Positions 32,217 through 40,711 of a stretch of DNA of 64,000 nucleotides are shown here, piece after piece. The stretch is from Fibrobacter sp. (GTDB taxonomy: Bacteria > Fibrobacterota > Fibrobacteria > Fibrobacterales > Fibrobacteraceae). A program made the position numbers and the translations under genes. How positions within the stretch are numbered: the first letter of the stretch is position 1; each line of letters begins with the position of its first letter. The stretch is taken from positions 80,065 to 144,064 of the forward strand of contig JAKSIC010000005.1 of NCBI GenBank assembly GCA_024399015.1. The letters are read 5' to 3'. Under the pieces are notes generated by a model, which saw nothing but the letters and a program-made list of their open reading frames with translations, searched no databases and had not been told where the DNA came from.

Positions 32217-34517
32217 TTACTTAACCGGACGAGCCTTATCAATACGTTCCTGCACGATAGCGTCGATGACGGCAGCCACAGTCAGGTTGAAGATGTCGTG
32301 GACAGAAGCTTCGGAATCGGTGAAGTGAATCGGCTTCTTCAAGCCCATCTGTACAGGACCGATGGATTCGCCAACGCCCATTTCCAGGAGCATTCTGTAG
32401 GTGGTGTTTGCAGAAGAGAGGCACGGGAAGATGAGTGTGTTCACGTCCTGGCCCTTGATGGTATTGAAGGGGAACTTCTTGTCGCGAAGGTCCTTGTTCA
32501 ATGCCACGTTCACCTGCATTTCGCCATCAACAGCGTAGTCGGGATACTGTTCGTGAAGAATCTTCACTGCATCGCGGACGCTGCCGGCGGTACCCAGCTT
32601 GGAATTCTTGTCGGCGCCGAAGTTGCCGTAGCTAAGCATAGCCATCACCGGTTCGTGGGCGAAGAACTTCACGGCGTCGTGAGTGAGCTTTGCGATGTCA
32701 ACGAGAGTTTCGGTATCCGGGTCGCGGTTCACCAAGGTATCTGCCAAGAAGAAGGTGCCCTTCTTGGTAGAGAGAATGTGGAGGGCGCCGAAGTGCTTGT
32801 AGTCTTCGCGGATGCCGATCATCTTCTTGGCGAGTCCGATATTGGTAGCAAAGCTGCTGTTGGAACCAGAAATCAAGGCATCGGCGTCGCCGGTCTTCAC
32901 CATCATCATACCGAAGTGGTTGTGTTCCGGCATTTCGTAGGCGGCCTTTTCGAAGGTTTCGCCGTTACGACCGTTTTCAGCAGCATACATTTCAGCGTAC
33001 TTCATGCGGCGCTGGTATTCTTCCGGAGAACGGGGGTTCACAATTTCGATACCGGAAACATCCAGCTTTTCGGTAGCGGCAAGTTCCTTGATGCGGTCCG
33101 GGTTGCCCAGGAGGATCGGGAATGCAATACCTTCGTCCTTAGCCTGGATGGCAGCCTTGATCATGTTCACGCTGAGGCCTTCGGTGAACACCACACGCTT
33201 CGGGTTGCTGCGAGCCATGTTTTCGTATTCACGGATCAGCTTGTTGTCGTAGCCCATCATATCGCGGAGGCTATCTGCGTAAGCGTCCCAGTCCTTGATT
33301 TCCTTGCGGGCAACGCCACTTTCGATAGCAGCCTTGGCAACAGCGATAGAAACGTCGGTCAACAGGCGCGGATCCAGCGGCTTGGGGATGATGTACTTAC
33401 GGCCGAAGCTGAAGCGTTCAGAGTTGTAGGCGATATTCACCACATCGGGCACCGGCTTGCGGGCGAGGGCTGCAATAGCGCGAACTGCAGCATGCTTCAT
33501 GTGTTCGTTAATAGCAGTAGCGCGAACGTCCAGGGCACCGCGGAAAATGTAGGGGAAGCCGATCACGTTGTTCACCTGGTTAGGATAGTCGGAGCGGCCA
33601 GTTGCAAAGATAACGTCTTCACGTGCGGAAGTTGCAACGTCGTAGGAAACTTCCGGAGTGGGGTTTGCCAAGGCGAACACGATGGGGTTCTTTGCCATGG
33701 ACTGGATCATTTCCTTAGTAAGGATGTTGGGCTTGGAAAGGCCCAAGAACATGTCAGCACCCTTGATGGCTTCTTCCAGAGTCTTCACGTCGTCACGGTC
33801 GGTAGCGAAGAATTCCTTTTCCGGAGTGAGCTTGCCGCGGCCCTTGTAGATGACGCCCTTGGAGTCCAGCATCACCACGTTTTCCTTCTTGACACCCAGG
33901 GAGAGGTACAGCTTAGTGCAAGCCACGGCAGCAGCGCCGGCGCCGTTCACCACCAGCTTGATCTTGTCGATGTCCTTGCCGGCGATATCCAGAGCGTTGA
34001 TCAAGGCAGCACTGGAAATAATTGCGGTACCGTGCTGGTCATCGTGCATCACGGGGATGTCCAGTTCCTTCTTCAGGGTTTCTTCGATTTCGAAGCATTC
34101 CGGAGCCTTGATGTCTTCCAGGTTGATGCCGCCGAAGGTCGGGGCGATGCCCTTCACGATTTCAATAAACTTCTTCGGATCCTTTTCGTTGACTTCGATA
34201 TCGAAAACGTCCACACCTGCGTAAATCTTGAACAGAAGGCCCTTACCTTCCATCACAGGCTTGCCGCTGACAGCGCCAATGTCGCCAAGGCCCAGAACTG
34301 CGGTACCGTTGGAGATCACAGCAACCAGGTTGCCCTTGCCGGTGTAGTCGTAAGCGGCTTCCGGATTCTTTTCGATTTCCAGGCAGGGAACAGCAACGCC
34401 CGGGGTGTAAGCCAGGCCAAGGTCGGTCTGGGTGCTGTACGGCTTGGTGGGTACAACTTCAATCTTACCCGGCTTGCCGTTGGCGTGGTATGCGAGAGCC
34501 TTTTCTTCAAAAGTCAT
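32217..34517 (-). CDS. maeB: NADP-type malic enzyme with C-terminal phosphotransacetylase-like domain
   Basis: This 766-residue enzyme decarboxylates malate to pyruvate. The N-terminal malic domain (about 1-410) has [27 protein letters not shown] residues ([16 protein letters not shown]), HDDQHGTA and the Rossmann loop [10 protein letters not shown]. The C-terminal 330 residues resemble phosphotransacetylase, with RVVFTEG and [17 protein letters not shown]; in this fusion family that part is regulatory rather than catalytic. The start at 34517 is set by AAGGAG six bases upstream. It gives pyruvate and NADPH from the C4 pathway, which fits a succinate-producing anaerobe. Confidence 0.96.
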   Translation of the reverse strand: MTFEEKALAYHANGKPGKIEVVPTKPYSTQTDLGLAYTPGVAVPCLEIEKNPEAAYDYTGKGNLVAVISNGTAVLGLGDIGAVSGKPVMEGKGLLFKIYAGVDVFDIEVNEKDPKKFIEIVKGIAPTFGGINLEDIKAPECFEIEETLKKELDIPVMHDDQHGTAIISSAALINALDIAGKDIDKIKLVVNGAGAAAVACTKLYLSLGVKKENVVMLDSKGVIYKGRGKLTPEKEFFATDRDDVKTLEEAIKGADMFLGLSKPNILTKEMIQSMAKNPIVFALANPTPEVSYDVATSAREDVIFATGRSDYPNQVNNVIGFPYIFRGALDVRATAINEHMKHAAVRAIAALARKPVPDVVNIAYNSERFSFGRKYIIPKPLDPRLLTDVSIAVAKAAIESGVARKEIKDWDAYADSLRDMMGYDNKLIREYENMARSNPKRVVFTEGLSVNMIKAAIQAKDEGIAFPILLGNPDRIKELAATEKLDVSGIEIVNPRSPEEYQRRMKYAEMYAAENGRNGETFEKAAYEMPEHNHFGMMMVKTGDADALISGSNSSFATNIGLAKKMIGIREDYKHFGALHILSTKKGTFFLADTLVNRDPDTETLVDIAKLTHDAVKFFAHEPVMAMLSYGNFGADKNSKLGTAGSVRDAVKILHEQYPDYAVDGEMQVNVALNKDLRDKKFPFNTIKGQDVNTLIFPCLSSANTTYRMLLEMGVGESIGPVQMGLKKPIHFTDSEASVHDIFNLTVAAVIDAIVQERIDKARPVK

Positions 34518-34624
34518 GATTTTCTCCTTGTGTGTTTCCGTTGCGGGCAAATTCAGCAAACCCGCCTAGGGAACGTTTTTTCGCGCCCAAAGATAGTAAT
34601 TTATGCAGGTAATGTAAAGATTTT

Positions 34625-34651
34625 AAAAAACCGACAGTTAGCCATCGGTTT
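34625..34651 (-). terminator. Hairpin terminator downstream of the sorting-domain fragment
   Basis: On the minus strand AAACCGA pairs with TCGGTTT around a ten-base loop, followed by further T residues. It lies about 45 bp after the fragment's stop codon. Confidence 0.7.
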
Positions 34652-34696
34652 CCTCAATAATCAACATTGCATTCAGATTTTCTACTGTTCAACCCA

Positions 34697-34774
34697 TCAG
34701 TTCAGCGTCATCTTACGAACAAGTGAACTGCCATCGGCAAATCCAGCACGAACAACATAAATACCCTTGGTCCG
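34697..34774 (-). pseudogene. Orphan C-terminal tail of a sorting-domain protein
   Basis: On the minus strand a frame reads FRTKGIYVVRAGFADGSS and then LVRKMTLN before a stop. The pattern G-I-Y-V-V-R plus a final basic and hydrophobic strand is the usual end of type IX-type sorting domains seen on secreted proteins of this phylum. No signal peptide, start codon with ribosome binding site or catalytic module precedes it, because the frame begins in the T-run of the ilvE terminator. I read it as the 3' remnant of a deleted secreted-protein gene that kept its own terminator. Confidence 0.55.
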
Positions 34775-34775
34775 G

Positions 34776-34805
34776 AAAAAAAAGCCCGCGACATTCATCG
34801 CGAGC
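34776..34805 (-). terminator. Intrinsic terminator after ilvE
   Basis: On the minus strand GCTCGCG pairs with CGCGGGC (one mismatch) around an eight-base loop, followed by eight T residues. Confidence 0.85.
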
Positions 34806-34820
34806 TCTCTTTCAAAAGAA

Positions 34821-35855
34821 TTACAGGTCAACCACTTCAGTCCAGCCGAACGGGTCTTCAGCTTCGCCGAACTGGATAGCGGTGTACTTGGTGAAGAGTT
34901 CGGTGCAGACAGGGCCCGGATTCTTGCCATCGCCGTAGGTGAATTCCTTGCCGGCAACGGGGTCCACGATCTTCTTGATCGGGGTGATCACAGCTGCGGT
35001 ACCGCATTCTGCAGTTTCAGAGAATTCAGCCAGTTCTTCGAAAGCCACCGGACGCTTTTCAACAGTGTAGCCCAGGTATTCGGCCAGCTGCTGCAAGCTC
35101 TTGTTGGTGATAGACGGCAAGATGGATTCGGACTTCGGGGTAATGTAGGACTTGCCCTTGATACCGAAGAAGTTTGCCGGACCGCATTCGTCGATGTACT
35201 TCTTTTCCTTGGCATCCAGATAGATGGTGCTGGAGTAGCCCAGCTTCTTGGCTTCGGCAAGAGACTGGAGGGATGCAGCATAGTTACCGCCAACCTTCAC
35301 AGTACCGGTACCCTGAGGAGCGGCGCGGTCGTAGTTACGGCTGATCATCATGTCAACGGGCTTGAAGCCGTCCTTGAAGTAGGGGCCAACCGGGCAGACG
35401 AACATCATGAACAGGTATTCGTCAGAAGGCTTCACGCCAACTTCTGCGCCAGTACCGATGAGGAGCGGGCGGATGTAAAGGGTTGCGCCATGGCCATAAG
35501 GCGGAACGAAGCGAGCGTTCAGCTTGGTCACCAGGTGAGCCATTTCGCGGAAGAGTTCAATGGGCGGAACAGCCATGAGGACGCGGTTTGCAGTGCTCTG
35601 CATGCGCTTTGCGTTTTCGTCCACGCGGAACAGACGGACCTTGCCATCCTTGCCGGTGTAAGCCTTCAGGCCTTCGAAACCTTCCTGACCGTAGTGGAGG
35701 CAGGTAGCGGCCATGTGAATGCTGATGTTCTTGTCGGAGGAGACTTCAATCTTGCCCCACTGACCATTGCGGTAGTAGCAACGAACGTTGTAATCGGTAT
35801 CAGAGTAGCCGAAAGGAAGAGTCTTCCAATCCACGTTATTCAAATCAATCTGCAT
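34821..35855 (-). CDS. ilvE: Branched-chain amino-acid aminotransferase
   Basis: This 344-residue class IV aminotransferase catalyses the last step of valine, leucine and isoleucine synthesis and the first of their breakdown. Visible family features are LHYGQEGFEGLKAY, RLFRVDENAKRM, YIRPLLIGTG, the PLP lysine in GTVKVGGNYAAS, and ECGPANFFGI. The late motif SETAECGTAAVITPI is typical of the long-form bacterial enzymes. The length is normal. It appears monocistronic, with a terminator at its 3' end. Confidence 0.96.
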   Translation of the reverse strand: MQIDLNNVDWKTLPFGYSDTDYNVRCYYRNGQWGKIEVSSDKNISIHMAATCLHYGQEGFEGLKAYTGKDGKVRLFRVDENAKRMQSTANRVLMAVPPIELFREMAHLVTKLNARFVPPYGHGATLYIRPLLIGTGAEVGVKPSDEYLFMMFVCPVGPYFKDGFKPVDMMISRNYDRAAPQGTGTVKVGGNYAASLQSLAEAKKLGYSSTIYLDAKEKKYIDECGPANFFGIKGKSYITPKSESILPSITNKSLQQLAEYLGYTVEKRPVAFEELAEFSETAECGTAAVITPIKKIVDPVAGKEFTYGDGKNPGPVCTELFTKYTAIQFGEAEDPFGWTEVVDL

Positions 35856-35982
35856 ATTGCGACCTTTTATAAGGCGTCACAAGGCGCCAGAGTTAAAAAT
35901 TTCTGCTAGAAAGATATAAAAGTATGGAGAAAAAGAGCCCGAGTTTTGAAAAAAGTGGGACGAAAAGCAGCCTTCTTGATGT

Positions 35983-36002
35983 TTTAGCATAATTATGCTA
36001 AA
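35983..36002. promoter_or_regulatory. Perfect 20-bp palindrome upstream of the toxin-antitoxin operon
   Basis: TTTAGCATAATTATGCTAAA is its own reverse complement. It lies 29 bp upstream of the antitoxin start and most likely serves as the operator for autoregulation by the antitoxin, as in other Phd/YefM systems. Confidence 0.75.
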
Positions 36003-36031
36003 TTAAGTACATCCATTCAAAGGAGGCCCTC

Positions 36032-36292
36032 ATGAAAAACATTCGCCCTGTTTCCGATTTGCGTAACAATTTCGCCGAAATTTCGCGTCAAGTTCACGAA
36101 TCAGACGAACCCGTGATCCTTACAAAAAATGGCTACGGCGACATGGTCGTGCTCAGCATGGAGGCCTTTGAAAACCTGGCTTTCCAGTGCGAAATTTTGA
36201 ATAAACTACAGGAAGCAGAACGGGAGGCGGAAATAACCAAGAAGCGCTACTCCACAAAAAGCGTCCTTAACGAAATCAAGGCCATGTTCTAG
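36032..36292 (+). CDS. Phd/YefM-family antitoxin
   Basis: This 86-residue protein shows the Phd/YefM signature at its N-terminus: MKNIRPVSDLRNNFAEISRQV, then EPVILTKNGYGDMVVLSMEAFE. The N-terminal half forms a DNA-binding dimer and the C-terminal, charged half (EAEREAEITKKRY and beyond) would wrap the toxin. AAAGGAGG gives a very strong ribosome binding site. The toxin gene follows after seven bases. A perfect palindrome lies in the promoter. The pair is a type II toxin-antitoxin module. Confidence 0.92.
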   Translation: MKNIRPVSDLRNNFAEISRQVHESDEPVILTKNGYGDMVVLSMEAFENLAFQCEILNKLQEAEREAEITKKRYSTKSVLNEIKAMF

Positions 36293-36299
36293 GAATACC

Positions 36300-36635
36300 A
36301 TGTACTCCATTGAATACTTACCCCTGGCCCTAAACGACCTGAAGGAAATCGCAAGGTACATCGCAGAAGTTTTCGGCAGTCCGCAAACGGCAATAAAGGT
36401 CGTTACGGAAACAACCGACAACCTGGAAAAAGTTCGAGAATTTCCATATTCTGCAACATTGTTTACACCGTTAAAACCACTTACTCACGAATATCGTCAA
36501 TTGGTGGTAAGCAGCTATTCCGTCTTTTACTGGGTTACTGACGCGACCCAGACAATCACAGTCGCACGAGCCCTTCACAACAGAAGAGATTCAAGCGATC
36601 ACCTAAGCGACAACAAGGCAAAGGAATACCGTTAG
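36300..36635 (+). CDS. RelE/ParE-family toxin
   Basis: This 111-residue protein begins MYSIEYLPLALNDLKEIARYIAEVFGS, the ParE-type start, and ends its core with YRQLVVSSYSVFYWVTDATQTITVARALHNRRD, matching the conserved strand Y-x-V-F-Y-x-V and the R-A-x-H-x-R-R-D tail. ParE-like members poison gyrase and RelE-like members cut mRNA at the ribosome; the sequence points to the ParE side. It is cotranscribed with the antitoxin and followed by a terminator. Nothing suggests inactivation. Confidence 0.92.
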   Translation: MYSIEYLPLALNDLKEIARYIAEVFGSPQTAIKVVTETTDNLEKVREFPYSATLFTPLKPLTHEYRQLVVSSYSVFYWVTDATQTITVARALHNRRDSSDHLSDNKAKEYR

Positions 36636-36660
36636 AAAACGAAAGTTGTTCAATCAACCA

Positions 36661-36690
36661 AAAAACTCCGGTTCAAAGCCCGGAGTTTTT
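36661..36690. terminator. Bidirectional terminator between the toxin and FISUMP genes
   Basis: AAAAACTCCGG pairs with CCGGAGTTTTT around a short loop. The A-run and T-run let it serve both converging genes. Confidence 0.88.
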
Positions 36691-36713
36691 GTATAACGCC
36701 ATTGAAAGCAGGG

Positions 36714-37463
36714 TTAGTTGTCCTTGAGACAACGAACAGATATCAAGCTATTCTTGCTATCGCTGCTCAAATCCGCGTCCTCTTTGTAGTAGAACAAGGA
36801 CATGGCATAAGCGCCGCCGATATCTTTCTCTGTACTAGACCAAAAATGAGCATTATAGCCCATAGCATAGAAACCTGGTTCCATGTAGTTACTGTAGAAG
36901 CCGGCAGGCAATGCAGTAAATCCATAGGAATTTGTGCCGTTTTTGCGCCATCCCCTGGCGGCCTTCAAGTTTGTACAGGCAGTACTCCCCCCCCCAACAG
37001 CATCAAACAGAGTTTGCCATTCTTTTTCACTAGGCAAATGCCAGCCTTCGGGACATACACCACGTACCGGTTCACTAGCACTGCATTCTGCTTCGTGGCC
37101 GCAATCCTTCCCTCCCTCACTGAATACAGCGGCAGAATCCATGGCTGCAGACCAGGTGTACAGGCGACCATTCAGCTTACAATTTTCAGGATTATTGTCA
37201 TAACACCAAGACTTGGCAGTTCCATTGTTGTAATCATATTTCAAGTTCTCGGCCATCCATTCCTGTTCACCAATTTTCACGGATTTGTAAACCAGACCAT
37301 CACGTTCATCCGTTATTTCACCATAGCTGATATTCGGATTCATATAATCCCGAGCTTCTTTCTTTACACTGGAGCTTGATGCACCGCAGGCAACAAGCAT
37401 GGACACTGCCATGGACACCACGGCAAAATTCTTTACGACTTTCGGGAAAAGCGCATTTTTCAT
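36714..37463 (-). CDS. Lipoprotein with a Fibrobacter major paralogous (FISUMP) domain
   Basis: This 249-residue protein has a lipoprotein signal ending SMLVAC, so it should be anchored by a lipid on the cysteine. The domain begins DERDGLVYKSVKIGEQEWMAENLKYD, continues RLYTWSAAMDS and CPEGWHLPSEKEWQTLFDAVGG, and ends FWSSTEKDIGGAYAMSLF with SVRCLKDN. This is the expanded paralogous family first named in Fibrobacter succinogenes, of unknown function. The start at 37463 is chosen because AGGAG precedes it; a longer in-frame reading would place charged residues before the signal. Confidence 0.93.
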   Translation of the reverse strand: MKNALFPKVVKNFAVVSMAVSMLVACGASSSSVKKEARDYMNPNISYGEITDERDGLVYKSVKIGEQEWMAENLKYDYNNGTAKSWCYDNNPENCKLNGRLYTWSAAMDSAAVFSEGGKDCGHEAECSASEPVRGVCPEGWHLPSEKEWQTLFDAVGGGSTACTNLKAARGWRKNGTNSYGFTALPAGFYSNYMEPGFYAMGYNAHFWSSTEKDIGGAYAMSLFYYKEDADLSSDSKNSLISVRCLKDN

Positions 37464-37885
37464 ATATTCTCCTAATTTATTTCCAACCTTCACAAAAATA
37501 TAGTAAGAAAGGGAACTCTAAAAATTAAAACACTATCCGTACGGTTGCAGATTTTTAACCGTGGACGCCTACATAAACGCGGTTCCTTTTTACAAAAAAA
37601 ACGGATTTTGCATGCTAGGGTCAGGAAGAGACGACAATCCCTATACTCGTCTAATGTTCTACGATCTAAATGAAATTGTGGCGTAGCTTACCCCGCCCTA
37701 AAATCACATTTTTCTTACAATCAAATATTGTAATACAAATTGTGAAAGAACCGCACATTTTTTGCTCGTTCTGGGGACATTTTCTGGGCTTTTAGGGTTT
37801 ACGAAACCGGCCCGTACCTTGCGAGTGGGGTCAAAAAAAACTAAATTGCCCCCGGTTAAACTAATTTTTCAACAGGAAACGAAAA
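37464..37885. other. 422-bp intergenic region with a palindrome at 37715-37733
   Basis: No gene is seen in this gap. The only clear structure is TTACAAT (37715-37721) and ATTGTAA (37727-37733) as a perfect 7-bp inverted repeat with a five-base spacer, overlapped on its right by TTGTAATACAA. It lies about 155 bp upstream of the aminotransferase start and may be an operator. The rest shows no tRNA, repeat or terminator that I can recognise. Confidence 0.4.
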
Positions 37886-39181
37886 ATGAACTACAATCCT
37901 CTCGCAGTTGCCTTGAACGCCGAACTTTCCGCAAACGGCTGCAAGGTCCTCGATATGCTCTCTGAACAGGGCAAGGCCATTTTCTTCCCCCGCAAGGGTA
38001 TTCTTGGCCAGGGTGCCGAAGCCAAGGGCTCCGACATCAACGCTACCATCGGTACCGCTCTCGAAGACGACGGTTCTCCGCTGGTTCTGGATTGCGTTCT
38101 CAAGTCCCTGAACCTCCCCAAGAACTCCTTCCTCTACGCTCCCAGCTTCGGTAATCCGGACCTGCGTAAGGCATGGAAGGAACAGGTCATCAAGAAGAAC
38201 CCCACCCTCGCTTCCAAGCAGTTCAGCAACCCGGTGGTCACCTGTGCTCTGACCCACGCTATCAGCTGCGCCGGCTACATGTTCCTGGACGCTGGTGACG
38301 AAGTCATCATTCCGGACCTGTACTGGGACAACTACGAACTGGTTTTTGAAAACGCCCGCGGCGCAAAGATCAAGACTTTCAACACCTTCAAGAACGGTGG
38401 TTTCGACACCGAAGCTCTCAAGGCTGCCCTCGCTGCAGGCAAGAGCGACAAGAAGGTCGTGCTCCTGAACTTCCCCAACAACCCCACCGGCTATACCGCT
38501 ACCGAAACCGAAGCTGTTGAAATCGCAAAGATCCTTACCGAATGCGCAGCTGCCGGCAACAAGGTCGTGGCCCTCATGGACGACGCTTACTTCGGCCTGG
38601 TTTACGAAGATGGTGTAACCCGCGAATCCCTCTTTACAAAAATTGTCGACGCACACGAAAACCTGCTGGCCGTAAAGCTGGACGGTCCCACCAAGGAAGA
38701 CTACGTCTGGGGCTTCCGCGTCGGTTTCATGAGCTTTGGCTTCAAGGGTGCAACTGACGCCCAGCTGAAGGCTCTGGAAGACAAGGCCGCCGGTACCGTC
38801 CGTGGCAACATCTCTAACGGCCCGTCCATTTCCCAGAAGATTCTTCTCGCCGCCTACCAGTCTGCCGAATACGCCGACCAGAAGGCTGAAAAGTACGCTA
38901 CCCTCAAGAAGCGCTACGACATCATCAAGGAAGTCCTCGCTTCCCATCCGGAATACGTAGAAGCCTTCGACGCAATGCCGTTCAACAGCGGTTACTTCAT
39001 GTGCGTCAAGCCGAAGGGCGTCGATGCAGAAGAACTCCGCCAGAAGCTCATCAAGGATTACAGCACCGGCACCATCATGCTGTCCGGCCTTATCCGCCTG
39101 GCATTCTCTGCCGTTCCGACTGAAAAGCTCGGCAAGCTCTTCGACAACATCTACAAGGCTGTGAAGGACCTGCAGAAATAG
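37886..39181 (+). CDS. Class I/II PLP-dependent aminotransferase
   Basis: This 431-residue fold-type I enzyme has FGNPDLRKAWKEQV, the substrate and cofactor motifs NFPNNPTGYTATE and MDDAYFGLVYED, and a candidate PLP lysine in KLDGPTKEDYVWGFRVGFMSFG. The arginine of GFRVGF fits the carboxylate-binding site. Relatives act on aromatic or branched amino acids, but the substrate cannot be fixed from sequence. AGGAAAC precedes the ATG. Its stop codon is followed at once by a heptamer repeat, and citrate synthase lies 160 bp downstream. Confidence 0.88.
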   Translation: MNYNPLAVALNAELSANGCKVLDMLSEQGKAIFFPRKGILGQGAEAKGSDINATIGTALEDDGSPLVLDCVLKSLNLPKNSFLYAPSFGNPDLRKAWKEQVIKKNPTLASKQFSNPVVTCALTHAISCAGYMFLDAGDEVIIPDLYWDNYELVFENARGAKIKTFNTFKNGGFDTEALKAALAAGKSDKKVVLLNFPNNPTGYTATETEAVEIAKILTECAAAGNKVVALMDDAYFGLVYEDGVTRESLFTKIVDAHENLLAVKLDGPTKEDYVWGFRVGFMSFGFKGATDAQLKALEDKAAGTVRGNISNGPSISQKILLAAYQSAEYADQKAEKYATLKKRYDIIKEVLASHPEYVEAFDAMPFNSGYFMCVKPKGVDAEELRQKLIKDYSTGTIMLSGLIRLAFSAVPTEKLGKLFDNIYKAVKDLQK

Positions 39182-39208
39182 GCTCGAGGCTCGAGGTTCG
39201 AGGCGCGA
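39181..39208. repeat. Heptamer tandem repeat directly after the aminotransferase stop
   Basis: Four units of 7 bp can be read: GGCTCGA, GGCTCGA, GGTTCGA, GGCGCGA. The last base of the TAG stop is the first base of the array. Confidence 0.75.
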
Positions 39209-39294
39209 GAATTGTGCTAAAATTTTACTTCTTAGTATAATGGCATAAGTTTTGCTTAATAAATTTGAGCAAGAAATCAAACAACGGTTTCAAT

Positions 39295-39329
39295 CCTGGG
39301 ACCTGGAACCTGGGACCTGAAGCCTGAAA
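39295..39329. repeat. Heptamer tandem repeat before citrate synthase
   Basis: Five units of 7 bp can be read: CCTGGGA, CCTGGAA, CCTGGGA, CCTGAAG, CCTGAAA, and the following CTGGAGG looks like a degenerate sixth that supplies the GGAGG ribosome binding site of the next gene. Confidence 0.75.
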
Positions 39330-39340
39330 CTGGAGGATCA

Positions 39341-40630
39341 ATGTCCGATAACGCAATACTGAACTACGGCGGAAAGAGTTTCGAGCTCCCCGTCTGTGAA
39401 GGTACTGAGAACGAACACGGCCTCGACATTTCCAAGCTCCGCAAGGAATCTGGACTTGTTACGCTGGATTACGGCTACCTGAACACCGGTAGCACCAAGA
39501 GCTCCATCACCTACGTGAATGGTGAACAGGGCATCTTGCGCTATCGCGGTTACGCCATCGAAGACCTGGCCGAAAAGGCCACCTTCCCCGAAACCGCATG
39601 GCTCCTGATTTATGGTGAACTGCCGAACCAGCAGCAACTGACTCACTTCCGCACGTTGCTTACCGAAAACGCACTCCTCCACGAGAACCTGCTCCACTTC
39701 TTCCGTCAGATGCCGCCCAATGCTCATCCGATGGGTATTTTGAGTTCCATCGTGAACGCCGTGGGCTTGTTCACCCCTCGTTTCTACGACGACGAAAACA
39801 TCGCCAGCGCCTTTGAACTGACCACTGCAGGTTTGATTTCCAAGATTCGTACCATCGCAGCATTCGCTTACAAGGCAAGCATCGGTGAACCGTTTGTGTA
39901 TCCGGAAGCAGAACGCAGCTACTGCAGTAACTTCCTGAACATGATGTTCAGCAGTAAGGCCCGTCCTTACCACCCCGATCCGATTATGGAAAAGGCCCTG
40001 AACACTTTGCTCATCGTTCACGCCGACCACGAACAGAACTGCTCCACTTCTACCGTGCGTATGGTGGGCAGCTCCCAGGCAAACCTTTACGCATCAATCT
40101 GCGCAGGCATTTGCGCCCTGTGGGGCCCGCTCCATGGTGGTGCAAACCAGGCTGTGCTGGAAACCCTGCTCCGCATCCAGCAGAGCGGCATGACCATCGA
40201 TCAGGTCATGGCAAAGGCAAAGGACAAGAACGACCCGTTCCGTCTCTCTGGTTTCGGTCATCGCGTCTACAAGAGCTACGACCCCCGCGCCAAGGTGCTG
40301 AAAAAGCTCATGTACCAGGTCTTCGAACGCGAACACGTTCACGACCCGCTGTTGGACATCGCTCTTAAGCTGGAAGAAGCCGCCCTGAAGGACGAATACT
40401 TCATCGAACGTAAGCTCTACCCCAACGTGGACTTCTACTCTGGCATCCTCTACCGCGCCATGGGCATTCCCACCGAAATGCTTACCGTGATGTTCGCTAT
40501 CGGCCGTCTGCCGGGCTGGATTGCACACTGGAAGGAAATGCACGACGATCCCAACTCCAAGATCAACCGTCCTCGCCAGATCTACACCGGCGAAAACCTC
40601 AGACCCTGGGTGGATAGGGATAAGAGATAA
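39341..40630 (+). CDS. gltA: Citrate synthase
   Basis: This 429-residue enzyme condenses acetyl-CoA and oxaloacetate. The N-terminal domain has GLVTLDYGYLNTGSTKSSITY and the G-I-L-R-Y-R-G-Y block. Catalytic histidines are in LIVHADHEQNCSTS and LWGPLHGGANQAV, and the catalytic aspartate is in VDFYSGILYRAMGIP. The length matches hexameric type II enzymes. GGAGG just upstream of the ATG gives a good ribosome binding site and comes from the end of a heptamer repeat. A strong bidirectional terminator follows. Confidence 0.97.
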   Translation: MSDNAILNYGGKSFELPVCEGTENEHGLDISKLRKESGLVTLDYGYLNTGSTKSSITYVNGEQGILRYRGYAIEDLAEKATFPETAWLLIYGELPNQQQLTHFRTLLTENALLHENLLHFFRQMPPNAHPMGILSSIVNAVGLFTPRFYDDENIASAFELTTAGLISKIRTIAAFAYKASIGEPFVYPEAERSYCSNFLNMMFSSKARPYHPDPIMEKALNTLLIVHADHEQNCSTSTVRMVGSSQANLYASICAGICALWGPLHGGANQAVLETLLRIQQSGMTIDQVMAKAKDKNDPFRLSGFGHRVYKSYDPRAKVLKKLMYQVFEREHVHDPLLDIALKLEEAALKDEYFIERKLYPNVDFYSGILYRAMGIPTEMLTVMFAIGRLPGWIAHWKEMHDDPNSKINRPRQIYTGENLRPWVDRDKR

Positions 40631-40635
40631 CATTG

Positions 40636-40663
40636 AAAAAGCCCCGCGATTGCGGGGCTTTTT
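40636..40663. terminator. Bidirectional terminator between gltA and the EAL gene
   Basis: GCCCCGC pairs with GCGGGGC around GATT, flanked by five A residues and five T residues. Confidence 0.92.
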
Positions 40664-40711
40664 CTTTTTGAAATTTTGAGCGGTTAACTGCGCGGAACCT
40701 CGCTCCAACTT

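Noticed and set aside
32160..34760. An 866-codon open frame on the plus strand opposite maeB
   Set aside because: It is the antisense shadow of a clear malic enzyme gene. The protein is histidine/valine-rich with no domain, and the frame reflects the G+C-biased codon use of maeB.
36032..36635. Toxin-antitoxin pair as part of a phage or integrative element
   Set aside because: No integrase, attachment site, tRNA or direct repeat flanks it, so there is no support for a mobile element.
37464..37885. Possible tRNA or gene remnant in the gap before the aminotransferase
   Set aside because: I could not fold a cloverleaf or find a coherent reading frame. Only a short palindrome stands out.
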